A DNA stretch of 64,000 bases from Deefgea rivuli DSM 18356 (GCF_000620145.1 NZ_KK211084.1:116192-180191), one strand, 5' to 3'; shown: positions 1 to 9,087, counted from the stretch's first letter. Numbers and translations: made by a program. Notes: generated by a model not told the origin, from the letters alone.

Positions 1-24
1 GAGGATCTTGTTCATGGTTTTCAT
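1..24 (-). CDS. possible start of a gene running off the left edge
   Basis: On the minus strand an ATG at position 24, or an in-frame ATG at 15, opens a frame beginning MKTMNKIL that stays open to the window edge. A basic start followed by hydrophobic residues would suit a signal peptide or membrane protein. It lies 21 bases downstream of the stop of the small gene at 46-267, so the two could be co-transcribed. Only eight codons are visible and no strong ribosome-binding site is seen, so nothing can be said about function. Confidence 0.3.
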
Positions 25-45
25 CTCTTAAATTAGGTGAGCCGA

Positions 46-267
46 TTAATTTTCGGCTTTAACGGAGTGGATTATGCGACCGCCATCAGTAAGAAACGAG
101 AAGTCCTTGGTTGCGTCTTGTAACTGAAAGTACGTAGTTAAATTACGCAAACAACATTTTTTAACTGCCAATGAAAATGATTTTGCATCTGTAATAACTT
201 GGCACTTAAAGGGAGGCTTAGGCTCTAGATCACTATCGCAGACCCTAGCCTCATTTTGCCGATCCAT
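46..267 (-). CDS. small hypothetical protein, 73 aa
   Basis: This is an open frame of 73 residues with no signal peptide or membrane segment and four cysteines (residues 10, 22, 38 and 39). I do not recognise a family. It begins about 40 bases downstream of the sensor kinase gene on the same strand and could be transcribed with it. Its ribosome-binding site is weak. It could be a spurious frame, but it overlaps nothing else and has a soluble-protein composition. Confidence 0.4.
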   Translation of the reverse strand: MDRQNEARVCDSDLEPKPPFKCQVITDAKSFSLAVKKCCLRNLTTYFQLQDATKDFSFLTDGGRIIHSVKAEN

Positions 268-305
268 TCTGCGAATCAGCTCGCTAAAAAGCGGGGATGC
301 TCCAA

Positions 306-1601
306 CTAGCTCAAACTACGCAATGGCGTAGGCCAAAGCAGAATAATCCGTGCACCACCTTGTGGCGCGGTATCAATACTCACACTGCCACCATGGCCAC
401 GCGCAATCATCGCCACAATCGCCAAGCCCAAACCAAAACCACCGGTGGCTTTATTACGGCTACCTTCGATGCGCGTAAACGGTTGCAGCAAGCGGCTACG
501 CTGCTCTTGCGGAATCCCCTCGCCATTATCATCAATCATCAAGCTGGCCTGACCATCACTCCAGCTCAAGGTCATCACAATATGATCGCCACCATAACGC
601 CGCGCATTGCTCAGCACATTACTGACCGCCCGACCTAAGTAATAGCTATCTATATCCATATACGGATCGTTTGCTTCGATTTGGCAGATCAACTCCGGCG
701 CTTTGCCATCCAAACTAAATTCGACCGCGATTTTATTCAGCCATGGAATCATTGCTTGCGGCTGAATATTCATCTGCATTTGCGGGCTATCGAGGCTAGA
801 CATCGTCAGCCATTCTTCGATCAGCTCGTCAATCTGTCCCAAATCGCGCTCAATCGCCGCGACTTGCGCGCCAGCATCCGCGCCAGATTTAATCGCTTCT
901 AAGCGATAACGCATCCGCGCCAACGGCGTGCGTAAATCATGCGATACCGCATCGATCATCGCGCGGCGCGATGCAGTGAGTTCTTCCACATCGTGCGCCA
1001 TACCATTAAACGTGACGCCCAAAGAAGCAAGCGCCGAGCTTTCGTCGAGTGCCACGCGCGCTGCAAAATCGCCCTGCCCTACGCGGCGGCTTTGCTGAAT
1101 GATTTGCAGCAAATCTCGCCAAAAAGGCCGCAGCCACAACCACGTTGGCAAACCCAGCGCAGCGCCCATCAAAAACAGCGCCAAGAAATCCAGCCAAGAA
1201 ATATTATCTAAATCAGTCAGAAACGGAATTGGCCCAAGCACAACGATTTGATCGGTTTTATGGATCCGGTGAATATATAAGCCTTTATCCAGCAATAGAA
1301 TAATGTCGCCTTTTTCAAGCGACTTTTGATTCTCAGGCGTTAAGGAATATTCACCGAGCGTTTCAATTTGCACCGGCACCGGCAGCTTGCCGCGCAAACG
1401 CGAGGCTTCGTCATGCCATAAAGACGGCGGCAAATCGCCAAGCTCTTCCTCGATAATCGAGACGGTGGATTTAAAAATATCGGTGAGATAACGCTGGTTG
1501 GTGCGCTCGATCAGCTGTTTATAAATCCCGCCGATCAGCAAGGACGTCGCCAAAAAACACACCACTACCGTTAAATAAAATCGCAGAAAGACTTGGCGCA
1601 T
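306..1601 (-). CDS. sensor histidine kinase, RstB-like
   Basis: This is an inner-membrane two-component sensor kinase of 431 residues. An N-terminal membrane helix (about residues 7-25) is followed by a periplasmic sensor of about 110 residues and a second helix (about 135-157). A HAMP-like linker leads to the HisKA box with phospho-acceptor H221 in AVSHDLRTPL. The ATPase domain shows N box NVLSNARRYG, DDNGEGIP and the GFGLGLAIV glycine loop, so it looks catalytically complete. The partner regulator gene lies upstream on the same strand, but a repeat-bearing gap of about 330 bases separates them, which is unusual for such a pair. RstB-like assignment rests mainly on the partner's close RstA resemblance. 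Confidence 0.85.
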   Translation of the reverse strand: MRQVFLRFYLTVVVCFLATSLLIGGIYKQLIERTNQRYLTDIFKSTVSIIEEELGDLPPSLWHDEASRLRGKLPVPVQIETLGEYSLTPENQKSLEKGDIILLLDKGLYIHRIHKTDQIVVLGPIPFLTDLDNISWLDFLALFLMGAALGLPTWLWLRPFWRDLLQIIQQSRRVGQGDFAARVALDESSALASLGVTFNGMAHDVEELTASRRAMIDAVSHDLRTPLARMRYRLEAIKSGADAGAQVAAIERDLGQIDELIEEWLTMSSLDSPQMQMNIQPQAMIPWLNKIAVEFSLDGKAPELICQIEANDPYMDIDSYYLGRAVSNVLSNARRYGGDHIVMTLSWSDGQASLMIDDNGEGIPQEQRSRLLQPFTRIEGSRNKATGGFGLGLAIVAMIARGHGGSVSIDTAPQGGARIILLWPTPLRSLS

Positions 1602-1641
1602 GGAGAATCCGTAACAAATGGCCTACGGCCAAGAAAAGCAG

Positions 1642-1916
1642 AGGATCACGAAAAGCACGAAGCAAAAGACACGAAATGACAAACCAACTAAAGGTATGTG
1701 GATCAGATTAACTTCGTGCTACAAAGTATCGTCATTCCCGCGTGTCTGTGGCGGGAATCCAGCTGCGCAGCTGGATCCCCGATAAGAGCGCTCGGGGATG
1801 ACGACTTTATTGAGAGCGATGTTTCTGGAAGTTATTTCGAGCCGTCCCCTTAGGGTCTGTTGATGTTTGGTTTACTTTCGTGTTTTTTGCTGTTCGTTCG
1901 TGCATTTCGTGATCCA
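1642..1916. repeat. inverted-repeat element with CACGAAA arms and nested hairpins
   Basis: Between the regulator and kinase genes, two inverted arms of about 35 bases (about 1642-1677 and 1877-1916) share GGATCACGAAA, GCACGAA and ACACGAAA blocks. Between them lie two hairpins of the ATTCCCG/CGGGAAT and ATCCCCGA/TCGGGGAT type around a perfect 16-base palindrome at 1759-1774. A 19-base sequence at 1851-1869 is identical to the left terminal repeat of the MITE-like element at 33053. No gene is seen here. The layout suggests a dispersed noncoding mobile or REP-like element. Confidence 0.75.
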
Positions 1917-1928
1917 ATGGGTATATGG

Positions 1929-2648
1929 CTACTCGTCTTGCCAGATATCGCTCGCAAACAAATACCCCTTATTACGGATGGTTTTGATTTTGCGGGGATC
2001 AATCGGATCGTCGTCGAGTTTTTTACGTAGGCGGGAAATCGCCACATCCATACTACGATCAAGGCCATCGTATTCGATGCCGCGCAGTTTTTTCAGCAAG
2101 TGATCGCGGCTGAGGATTTCACCGGCGTGGCTGGCCAATTCCCACAGCAAATCAAAGTCGCTACTCGACAAACCCATTTGCTCACCGCGATACACAGCAC
2201 TGCGGTTTCTGGCGTCAATTTGCAACTTGCCAAAATTGAGCCGCGATTGATCTTGTACGGGTACGGCGGCGAGCAAGCTACCGCTACCCGCGTGGCGCAA
2301 ATGTGAGCGTATCCGCGCCAACAGCACCGATGGCGGCGTGGTTTTCACCACGTAATCCGTTGCACCGATTTCAAAACCCAAAATCTGATTCATATCGCTA
2401 TTGAGCGAGGTCAACAGAATAATCGGCCCGGTATAAAACTCGCGCAGCTCGCGGCAAATCGTTAGGCCGTCTTTACCCGGCAACATAATATCCAGCAGCA
2501 CCAGCTCAGGCGGATTGGCTTTGACGCTGTCATTCACACCCAAACCATCACCCATCACTTCCACCGTAAACTCAAACGAGCGCAAAAAGCCGCCAATCAG
2601 CTCGGCCAATTCGGCGTCATCTTCAACAAATAAAACACGGGTGCTCAT
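1929..2648 (-). CDS. OmpR-family response regulator, RstA-like
   Basis: This is a two-component response regulator of 239 residues. The receiver domain (about 1-120) has the acidic pair D10/D11, phospho-acceptor D53 in LLDIMLPGKDG, the LLTS switch region and the conserved lysine in YVVKTTPP. The C-terminal winged-helix domain (about 135-235) carries the SRDHLLKKLRG and RSMDVAISRLRKKL segments typical of OmpR/PhoB DNA-binding domains. The receiver resembles E. coli RstA closely across the phosphorylation site. It precedes the cognate kinase gene on the same strand. Target genes cannot be predicted from this window. Confidence 0.88.
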   Translation of the reverse strand: MSTRVLFVEDDAELAELIGGFLRSFEFTVEVMGDGLGVNDSVKANPPELVLLDIMLPGKDGLTICRELREFYTGPIILLTSLNSDMNQILGFEIGATDYVVKTTPPSVLLARIRSHLRHAGSGSLLAAVPVQDQSRLNFGKLQIDARNRSAVYRGEQMGLSSSDFDLLWELASHAGEILSRDHLLKKLRGIEYDGLDRSMDVAISRLRKKLDDDPIDPRKIKTIRNKGYLFASDIWQDE

Positions 2649-2839
2649 GGCGTAATCCTTCTTATTAGGGTTTAGACGGCGGGCAGCGCCAGACTACAGA
2701 ATTTGCGAAATGAATCGTTCTCGCCGATTTTGCAGCTTCCAAGACGGCAAAAGCAAGACTTCATCAGGCATCTGCGATAAATTGCCCTGATTTATGCTGT
2801 CACAAGCCAATTCAATGGCAGAACAGCGCGGTTTTCAAC

Positions 2840-3700
2840 TTATTGCGGCAGTAGCGTTTGATTGCTTAGATTTTTACGATAACTGGCTGGCGAGGTATTT
2901 TTTAGCTCAGTAAATTTTCGATAAAACTGGCTCAAGCTCGGAAAACCACTCGCTTGCGCCAACGCCGGAATCGGCAACGTCGTCGCATGCAATAAATTGC
3001 AGGCGTGACCAATGCGCAATTGTGCCAACAGCGCGCTAAAGTTGGTTTGCATTTGCACCGCGAGCAGGCGTTTCACCGTCGCACTGCTGGCTTTGGCAAC
3101 GCGCGCCAAATCATCCAGCGTGATCGCTTCGGTGTAATGCTGTTGCAGGTAATGCAAGGCCGAGGCCAAGCGCGTGTCTTGAATTTGCGCTACCGCTTGG
3201 CCTTGCAACAGGCGCAAATCGGGATCGTGTTGCAGTTGGCACAAAATATCCAGCAAACACATCAGCCGCGCCAAACCCCGCGCATGGTGTAACTCAGTAA
3301 ATTTCGGCTGTAGCGTTTGTGCCATGGCCGCACCAAACACGACGCCTTGGCGAATTTGCGCCAGCCAACGGCTCAGTGGCAGTAATTCGGGCGCGCCTTG
3401 CGCCGCCAGTGTTTGCAGCCACTCCAAAGTAAAAAAAGCCACTTGCACCGTTTGCAAACTGCCATCGATATTCGTCGCCGCTTGCCACGTATGCGGCTGA
3501 TTGGGCGCGACCAAGACCAAATCCAGCGCGCCAAATTCCGCCGCATCGCCGCCAACATAGCGCATGCCGCGGGCGTTTTGCGTGAATGTCAGCTCGAATT
3601 CGGGATGGTAATGCCATTGAAACGGACATAAATGATCGGCGGAATAGAAATACTGCCAGCTTTGCCCCGGCGTAGGGGCAATCCATTCTTTGACCAGCAT
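2840..3700 (-). CDS. AraC-family transcriptional regulator with cupin-type N-terminus
   Basis: This is a 286-residue regulator. The N-terminal half resembles a cupin-like ligand-binding domain, with FQWHYHPEFELT and APNQPHTWQ as the metal/ligand-barrel signature. The C-terminal half (about 185-280) holds two helix-turn-helix units, including LDDLARVAKASSATVKRLL and the IPALAQASGFPSLSQFYRKF segment characteristic of AraC/XylS proteins. A GAGGA-like site lies upstream of the chosen ATG. It is divergent from the HAD phosphatase and SemiSWEET genes, so a sugar-responsive role is possible but is only inferred from position. Confidence 0.85.
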   Translation of the reverse strand: MLVKEWIAPTPGQSWQYFYSADHLCPFQWHYHPEFELTFTQNARGMRYVGGDAAEFGALDLVLVAPNQPHTWQAATNIDGSLQTVQVAFFTLEWLQTLAAQGAPELLPLSRWLAQIRQGVVFGAAMAQTLQPKFTELHHARGLARLMCLLDILCQLQHDPDLRLLQGQAVAQIQDTRLASALHYLQQHYTEAITLDDLARVAKASSATVKRLLAVQMQTNFSALLAQLRIGHACNLLHATTLPIPALAQASGFPSLSQFYRKFTELKNTSPASYRKNLSNQTLLPQ

Positions 3701-3816
3701 AAGCGCAAGTCCTCACAAGTTAATGAGCTAATTGTAGAAGAAATACATCCAAAACAGGAACATAAGCAGATTGATGCCATGCAAAATGAATGCATCATTC
3801 ATCAAGGAACTCATTC

Positions 3817-4461
3817 ATGCCACGCTTTAGCTGCAGCGCTTTTTTATTTGATATGGACGGCACGCTGGTCGATTCCAGTGTCAAAGTTGAAGACATCTGG
3901 GGCATTTGGTGCGAACGCCACGGCGTTGATTTAGCGAGCGTGATGGCGATTCAGCAAGGCGTACGCTCGGAAGATACCATTCGCAAAATCGCACCGCATC
4001 TGGATATCCCCGCCGAATGCGCGTGGATTGATGATATGGAAGTCACCGATTGCGAAGGCATTATCGAAGTCGCTGGTGCACGTACTTTGCTGGCAAAAAT
4101 CCCGCAGGTACTCTGGACGATTGCCACATCGGCCTGCCTTGCTCCTGCATTAGCTCGCTTGCAACACTGCCAAATCCCCGTACCCGACACGATGGTGTGC
4201 GCCGAACAAGTCAGCGCAGGTAAGCCCGATCCACAAATTTATCGCCTTGCCGCACAGCGCCTCGGCCAAAATCCGGCCGACTGCTTGGCATTTGAAGATG
4301 CGCCCGCCGGTATTGCCAGCGCCTTGGCCGCCGGCTGCCGCGTGATTCAAATTGGCGGCGAGCACAAATTGCATCCAGATGTGCTGTGCGTGCTGGCGGA
4401 TTTTCAGTCTGTTGATGTGCAATCTAACGCGGAAGGTTTAGTGCTTGAAATACGGGAGTAA
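3817..4461 (+). CDS. HAD-superfamily phosphatase (sugar-phosphatase type)
   Basis: This is a 214-residue HAD subfamily IA hydrolase. The catalytic motif LFDMDGTLVDS is at the N-terminus, motif III/IV is KPDPQIY followed by FEDAPAGIASALAAG, and a helical cap lies between them. The start is set at 3817 because AAGGA sits eight bases upstream; an in-frame ATG at 3790 lacks such a site. The family dephosphorylates small phosphorylated sugars or similar metabolites. The SemiSWEET gene follows after five bases, so the two probably form an operon for sugar handling. The true substrate is unknown. Confidence 0.85.
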   Translation: MPRFSCSAFLFDMDGTLVDSSVKVEDIWGIWCERHGVDLASVMAIQQGVRSEDTIRKIAPHLDIPAECAWIDDMEVTDCEGIIEVAGARTLLAKIPQVLWTIATSACLAPALARLQHCQIPVPDTMVCAEQVSAGKPDPQIYRLAAQRLGQNPADCLAFEDAPAGIASALAAGCRVIQIGGEHKLHPDVLCVLADFQSVDVQSNAEGLVLEIRE

Positions 4462-4466
4462 CGGCG

Positions 4467-4727
4467 ATGAGTTTAATCAATACGATTGGCTTAATTGCCG
4501 CAGCGTGTACGACTGCGGCCTTCATTCCACAAGTTTGGCAAGTTTGGTCTAGCCGCTCGGCCAAGGATATTTCCTTAGGCATGTACTTGATCTTTATACT
4601 GGGTGTATTGCTGTGGCTTTTGTATGGAATCATGCTCGGCGATATACCCCTTATCGCAGCCAATGCAGTCACCTTGATTTTAGCGGGAGCGGTATTAGGA
4701 ATGAAGCTGTGGTTTGAACGAAAATAG
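4467..4727 (+). CDS. SemiSWEET-type sugar transporter
   Basis: This is an 86-residue membrane protein with three hydrophobic helices and the FIPQVWQVW PQ-loop motif in helix 1, the usual size and layout of bacterial SemiSWEETs. Two subunits assemble into one passive sugar carrier in the inner membrane. It starts five bases after the HAD phosphatase stop, which suggests translational coupling and a shared sugar-related role. The specific sugar cannot be read from the sequence. Confidence 0.85.
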   Translation: MSLINTIGLIAAACTTAAFIPQVWQVWSSRSAKDISLGMYLIFILGVLLWLLYGIMLGDIPLIAANAVTLILAGAVLGMKLWFERK

Positions 4728-4834
4728 AGTGTGGGCTTCAGCGAGTTGGCGGGTGCTGGTGCATAAATAGCGTGGCACTTTTGTTACGTAGTTCCACTAC
4801 AGCAGCCCAAACAGTCATTCTGTAGTAGCTAAAA

Positions 4835-4867
4835 AATAAGCGCCATTGGCTATCAATGGCGCTTATT
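4835..4867 (-). terminator. intrinsic terminator of the minus-strand PEP-CTERM gene
   Basis: A perfect 14-base stem (4835-4848 with 4854-4867) has a five-base loop. On the minus strand it is followed by a run of Ts, and it lies about 75 bases after the stop of the PEP-CTERM gene at 4942. Confidence 0.8.
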
Positions 4868-4941
4868 CATTCTTCACCAAGCGCAATGCGCGCTGCGATT
4901 TTCAGCGGCGCATCAAGCGCAACTGATCAGCACTTCAATGC

Positions 4942-5535
4942 TTAGCGTTTTTTACGACGTGCTGCGAGTAAGCCGAGCAAACCCATGCCCATCAAGGCAT
5001 AAGTTTCTGGCTCAGGCACTGGCGCAACGCCTTGCAAGGCCACCGCATCGATTTCTTCCCAAGCACCTAAGTTGTGATTGGTATTCACATAAATTTTCAG
5101 GCCTTTAGTCAAAAATGAGGTTTGTGACCACGTCGGCATGAAATCGACTGGCGCGCCAGCTTGGCTGGTGTCCGTACCGCTCCAAACGGCAAAAGCCTGA
5201 TTATTGCTATCGATGGCATCGATGCGAGTCACAAAGCCATTGCCATAGGTTTCGCGAATCAAAGCGCCAACAGAATAAACTGCTTCGGCAAAGCTCAAAG
5301 AGATAAACTCTTGGCTGCCATTCATTGGCGCTGGAGCCCAAGCAGAGCCAATATCGCCATAGCTAAACGTATCAGGAGCACCAAGCACTTGCTGCGCGCT
5401 CCAGCTACCTGTGCTCCATTGACTACTAAAATCAGTCACGCCATTGGCCCATTGTGAGCTAATTGCTGCATTGCTATAACTTGATGCTAGCAACAACGCC
5501 GCCAAACTCGCCACTCTCAGTGCATTCATTTTCAT
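4942..5535 (-). CDS. PEP-CTERM sorting-domain protein
   Basis: This is a 197-residue secreted protein. An N-terminal signal peptide ends near SYSNAA. The body is rich in Trp, Ser and Gly, and the C-terminus reads VPEPETYALMGMGLLGLLAA followed by RRKKR: the PEP box, a hydrophobic helix and a basic tail. Such tails are recognised by exosortase and cleaved during export to the surface or extracellular matrix. The body resembles other PEP-CTERM proteins of a galactose-binding-like fold but I cannot name a function. It is divergent from a second PEP-CTERM gene at 5958. No exosortase lies in the window. Confidence 0.88.
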   Translation of the reverse strand: MKMNALRVASLAALLLASSYSNAAISSQWANGVTDFSSQWSTGSWSAQQVLGAPDTFSYGDIGSAWAPAPMNGSQEFISLSFAEAVYSVGALIRETYGNGFVTRIDAIDSNNQAFAVWSGTDTSQAGAPVDFMPTWSQTSFLTKGLKIYVNTNHNLGAWEEIDAVALQGVAPVPEPETYALMGMGLLGLLAARRKKR

Positions 5536-5957
5536 CTCTGTTCTCTGTCTGTTAAGTTATTTTTATCGCAATTTAATTGCACGATTCTTTTACTATCGTT
5601 CAGCTTTTGAAGCAATTACCTCGCTCACAAGCGTAGATTTTCACAACAAGAAAAACACCGTAAACGTCCTGATTAAAATCGATAAGCCTTAATAAATTAA
5701 TGCCGCCCTATGTAACCGACTTCAAATTCAGAAAGCATCACTAATCAGCAAGAACAACACTGACAATCTTCTTTGCAAGAACGAAACGCTTTAAATAAAC
5801 AGCAACAAGAGTGAAGTGCATCACAAACCTTATGAAATCTCAAAAAAATCACGTTTCATTCTTACAACAAGCCTTCACCAAAGAGTGGGGATTTTAAATA
5901 TGCCATTAAAATAAAGCCTCAAATAACAGCAATATTTTTAAAGACAAGGACGAAACC
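5536..5957. other. AT-rich divergent promoter region of two PEP-CTERM genes
   Basis: This 422-base AT-rich stretch separates two divergently transcribed PEP-CTERM genes and must hold both promoters. I see no convincing gene. A 21-codon frame near 5832 lacks a ribosome-binding site. I found no clear sigma-54 type GG/GC promoter by eye. Confidence 0.5.
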
Positions 5958-6599
5958 ATGAAACTATTAGCTTTAAGTTTACTCACCGTTGCAAGCTTTG
6001 CCCAAGCAAGCATTTCTAGCTATGACATGAGCAATGTGCATACCAGTGGTTATGGCGGTTGGAATCACACCTACAACGGCTTGATTACTGCGCAAAATAA
6101 CGGTTTATTCAATTATTCTGGCGGTAGCGGCACATTGAATGACGGCTTAATTGGTAGCAACAATAATGCCTCTCATCTCATTAGCAATTCAGATAACAGC
6201 ACAATTACCTTGCACCTTGATCAATTTTATAAATTGACTGAGTTAAACATCTTCGGTGGCCAATCTTCAGGGAATGGTATTCCAGGTAATCTATCCGCTT
6301 TGGATGTGACTATTAACGGTACAACCCAACGCTTTAACAGCACTGCATGGGGTGATTTCACGAATAGTTACGGCACCAAAACGAATGAAAAAATCAGCTT
6401 CATTGGCAGCTTGTTTGCAAATGTCGCAACAAATCAAATCACACTGAGTAATTTTGCGAGCGATGCTAGTTACACGACTTATTCTTCATTCAGTGAAGTT
6501 CAATTGGTAACGGCACCTGTGCCAGAACCAGAGACTTATGCTTTGATGGGAATGGGCTTGATGGGTTTGCTTGCTGCTCGTCGCCGCAAAACAAAATAA
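5958..6599 (+). CDS. PEP-CTERM sorting-domain protein
   Basis: This is a 213-residue secreted protein with a short signal peptide (cleavage near FAQAS), an Asn/Ser/Gly-rich body and the same C-terminal sorting tail as its divergent neighbour (VPEPETYALMGMGLMGLLAA plus an Arg/Lys tail). The near-identity of the two tails against unrelated bodies suggests that both are processed by one exosortase encoded elsewhere. A GGA-containing ribosome-binding site precedes the ATG. Body function is unknown. An intrinsic terminator follows. Confidence 0.88.
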   Translation: MKLLALSLLTVASFAQASISSYDMSNVHTSGYGGWNHTYNGLITAQNNGLFNYSGGSGTLNDGLIGSNNNASHLISNSDNSTITLHLDQFYKLTELNIFGGQSSGNGIPGNLSALDVTINGTTQRFNSTAWGDFTNSYGTKTNEKISFIGSLFANVATNQITLSNFASDASYTTYSSFSEVQLVTAPVPEPETYALMGMGLMGLLAARRRKTK

Positions 6600-6621
6600 T
6601 CAACTCTTGCCGTAAAAATTC

Positions 6622-6648
6622 AAAAGACCGCAATCGCGGTCTTTTTTC
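6622..6648 (+). terminator. intrinsic terminator
   Basis: A perfect ten-base stem (6622-6631 with 6636-6645) with loop AATC runs into a T tract, 22 bases after the PEP-CTERM stop. Confidence 0.85.
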
Positions 6649-6753
6649 TTGTTCAACGGCCAGTCTTGATCCTACACAACTCAGAAAAACCTTGAGATTA
6701 GGTATATCGCTGTAAAAATTTATTTATAAAGCATCCAAGCCAATATCCAGACA

Positions 6754-8868
6754 CTATTTCAAACCCGCCCCACGCACTTCAAACTTCACGCCAGCCAACA
6801 CCTTCCCTGCCGCATCGCGCATTTCTAGTCGGTAACGTCCCGGCCACGGGAACCAAGAAATTTTTTCCCCTTGGCCGATGCGTTTTTTGTTCAGCCACCA
6901 GATCGCTTGCTTGGTACCTGCGGCGTGGAACACGATGCGCTGATTATTCGGCGGAATGTCAGGATCGAGCGCATAAATTGCGCCGTCGATAGGCGCGGTA
7001 ATGCCGATGGGCTGCTGTGCGGTATTCGCCGCGTAAATCATTTCACGACCTGTTCCCGCTAAAAACAATTCGCGGCGTGGCGCTTCGATGCGATTTTCAT
7101 ATTGAATACTGAGCGCTTCAACGCCCGCCATCAGCGGCGGCGCTTTGGATGGAATCCGTTCATGCAGGCGATTCATTACCGCCTGCCACACTGGCGCTGC
7201 GCCGTGCATGCCGGACACATCCCACATCGGCGCGCCGCTGGCATTGCCCACCCAGACGCCGACGGTGTATTTACGGCTAAAACCGATGCTCCAGTTATCG
7301 CGCATGTCTTTACTAGTACCCGTTTTCACCGCAGTCCAAAAGCGCGTTGCCAATACATTCTCTAGCCCAAACGTTGTTGCGCGCGCATTTCGGTCGGACA
7401 AAATATCGCCAACGATAAAGCTACTCGCCTTATCCAGTACCCTTTGGGTATTGACCGCTGAACTATTACTAATCATACGTGGTAGGCTATACACCCCAGT
7501 ATTCGCCAAAGCACGGTAAGCATTGCTTAAATCCAGCAAGCGCACATCAGCACCGCCGAGCGCCAAACTAAAGCCATAAAAATCGCCGTCTTGCTTTAAG
7601 GTGCTCAGCCCCAGTGCAAACAATTGATCGCGAAACGCGCGCGGCGTCACCATTTGTATCGTTCGCACCGCTGGAATATTCAGCGACGAAGCCAAAGCGG
7701 TGCGCACCGACACGGGGCCTTTATAGCTTTTATCGTAATTTTGCGGATTGTAGAGCCCAGTCGCCGTATTGAGATTGAGCGGGCTATCGTCGAGCAAAGA
7801 TGCGGCGGTGAGCCAACGCCCGGCAATCGCTTGCTGATACAAAAATGGTTTCAACGTCGAGCCAGCTTGCCGCTCGGCCAACACAAAATCTACATCCGTC
7901 GCGCGTGACCAATCTCCGCTCGACCCCACCCACGCCAGCACGTCGCCGCTCGCATTATCCAGCACCAGCACCGCGCCATCTTCGACATTTCGATTGCTCA
8001 ATTCGCCCACGGTGCGGCGTAAAACTTGCGTGGCAAAGCGCTGAATATCAGCATCGATCGTGGTTTTAATTTGCGTGCCCGCCGCTTGCGGCTGCGCGGC
8101 GAGCACATAGCGCGCAAAATGCGGTGCAAGCTGCTCGTTGCTTGAGAAACGCGGCGAAGTTTGCGCCAGCGCGACGGCGGTTTCACCCGCCAACCCTCGG
8201 CAATCGCCGGCCTTCATCGCCGTCACAATCCCGCAAGCGCGCTCCGCGACTTTGGCGACTGGCGCATTCGGTGCACGCAGCAAAGCCACCGCAATCGCCG
8301 CTTCGCGCGCATCCAAACCGCTCGCCGCTTTACCAAATAAAGTGGCAGACAGCGCAGAAATACCAACCAATTCACCCCGAAAACTAACTAAATTCAGATA
8401 GCTTTCTAAAATTTCGGGCTTAGTCCAGCTGCGCTCCAACCACGTGGCTGAGACGGTTTGCCCCGCTTTTTGCCACACACTACGTCCTCCCCCGCCACGC
8501 CGCAGGTCTTCATCGAGCAGACCGACCAATTGCATCGTCAATGTCGACGCGCCGCGCGTTTTGCTGTTGACCGCATTGCCCCAACCCGCCGCCGCCACCG
8601 CCGCCCAATCAACGCCACTATGCTGGTAAAAGCGCTTATCTTCTGAGATCACTAAAGCTTGCCGAAATGCTGGCGACACTTGATTGAGAGCAACCCAATC
8701 GAGTTTTCTTACCGTTTTATCCACGCGTATCCGTTGCAGCGGCGCGCCGTGCCGATCGAGCAGCAGCACATCGGATGAGCGCCACACAGCTTTCACTTCT
8801 TTGAATGTGGGCAGCGCGAAAGCGGGCGCTGAACAGATCAGCGAAAGTAATACCAGAATTAATCTCAA
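6754..8868 (-). CDS. pbpC: penicillin-binding protein 1C
   Basis: This is a 704-residue bifunctional class A penicillin-binding protein. A cleavable or anchor signal (about 1-18) is followed by a GT51 transglycosylase domain with SEDKRFYQHSGVDW and RGASTLTMQL. The transpeptidase domain has SxxK serine S337 in GSTLKPF, the SSLN triad and KTGTS. A C-terminal beta domain of about 90 residues matches the BiPBP_C domain specific to PBP1C. It polymerises peptidoglycan in the periplasm. In E. coli pbpC follows the alpha-2-macroglobulin gene yfhM; here the alpha-2-macroglobulin gene lies 15 kb away at 24177. Confidence 0.92.
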   Translation of the reverse strand: MRLILVLLSLICSAPAFALPTFKEVKAVWRSSDVLLLDRHGAPLQRIRVDKTVRKLDWVALNQVSPAFRQALVISEDKRFYQHSGVDWAAVAAAGWGNAVNSKTRGASTLTMQLVGLLDEDLRRGGGGRSVWQKAGQTVSATWLERSWTKPEILESYLNLVSFRGELVGISALSATLFGKAASGLDAREAAIAVALLRAPNAPVAKVAERACGIVTAMKAGDCRGLAGETAVALAQTSPRFSSNEQLAPHFARYVLAAQPQAAGTQIKTTIDADIQRFATQVLRRTVGELSNRNVEDGAVLVLDNASGDVLAWVGSSGDWSRATDVDFVLAERQAGSTLKPFLYQQAIAGRWLTAASLLDDSPLNLNTATGLYNPQNYDKSYKGPVSVRTALASSLNIPAVRTIQMVTPRAFRDQLFALGLSTLKQDGDFYGFSLALGGADVRLLDLSNAYRALANTGVYSLPRMISNSSAVNTQRVLDKASSFIVGDILSDRNARATTFGLENVLATRFWTAVKTGTSKDMRDNWSIGFSRKYTVGVWVGNASGAPMWDVSGMHGAAPVWQAVMNRLHERIPSKAPPLMAGVEALSIQYENRIEAPRRELFLAGTGREMIYAANTAQQPIGITAPIDGAIYALDPDIPPNNQRIVFHAAGTKQAIWWLNKKRIGQGEKISWFPWPGRYRLEMRDAAGKVLAGVKFEVRGAGLK

Positions 8869-9087
8869 TGGAATAAGCTCAGTAACACCGTAATCACATC
8901 GAAAATAGCAAGAAATGCAAAGTATTCAATATGAATAAAGTCATAGAATCAACTCGGGGCTTTGCTAAAAAACCACCAATCCCGCTTTTATGAAAAATTA
9001 GGGATGACATCAGCAATTTAAGGATGAGCCATTATATTTTTGTTCCGGATGCCTTGAAATCGATTTTACTCGGATGATCCTTATTAA

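Noticed and set aside
306..1211. plus-strand frames opposite the histidine kinase
   Set aside because: They are antisense shadows of a well-supported kinase gene.
4764..4785. TGGCAC-like sequence as a possible sigma-54 promoter
   Set aside because: The -12 half does not fit the consensus and no gene starts suitably downstream.
5832..5897. 21-codon frame in the PEP-CTERM intergenic region
   Set aside because: No ribosome-binding site and no sequence character; chance frame in AT-rich DNA.
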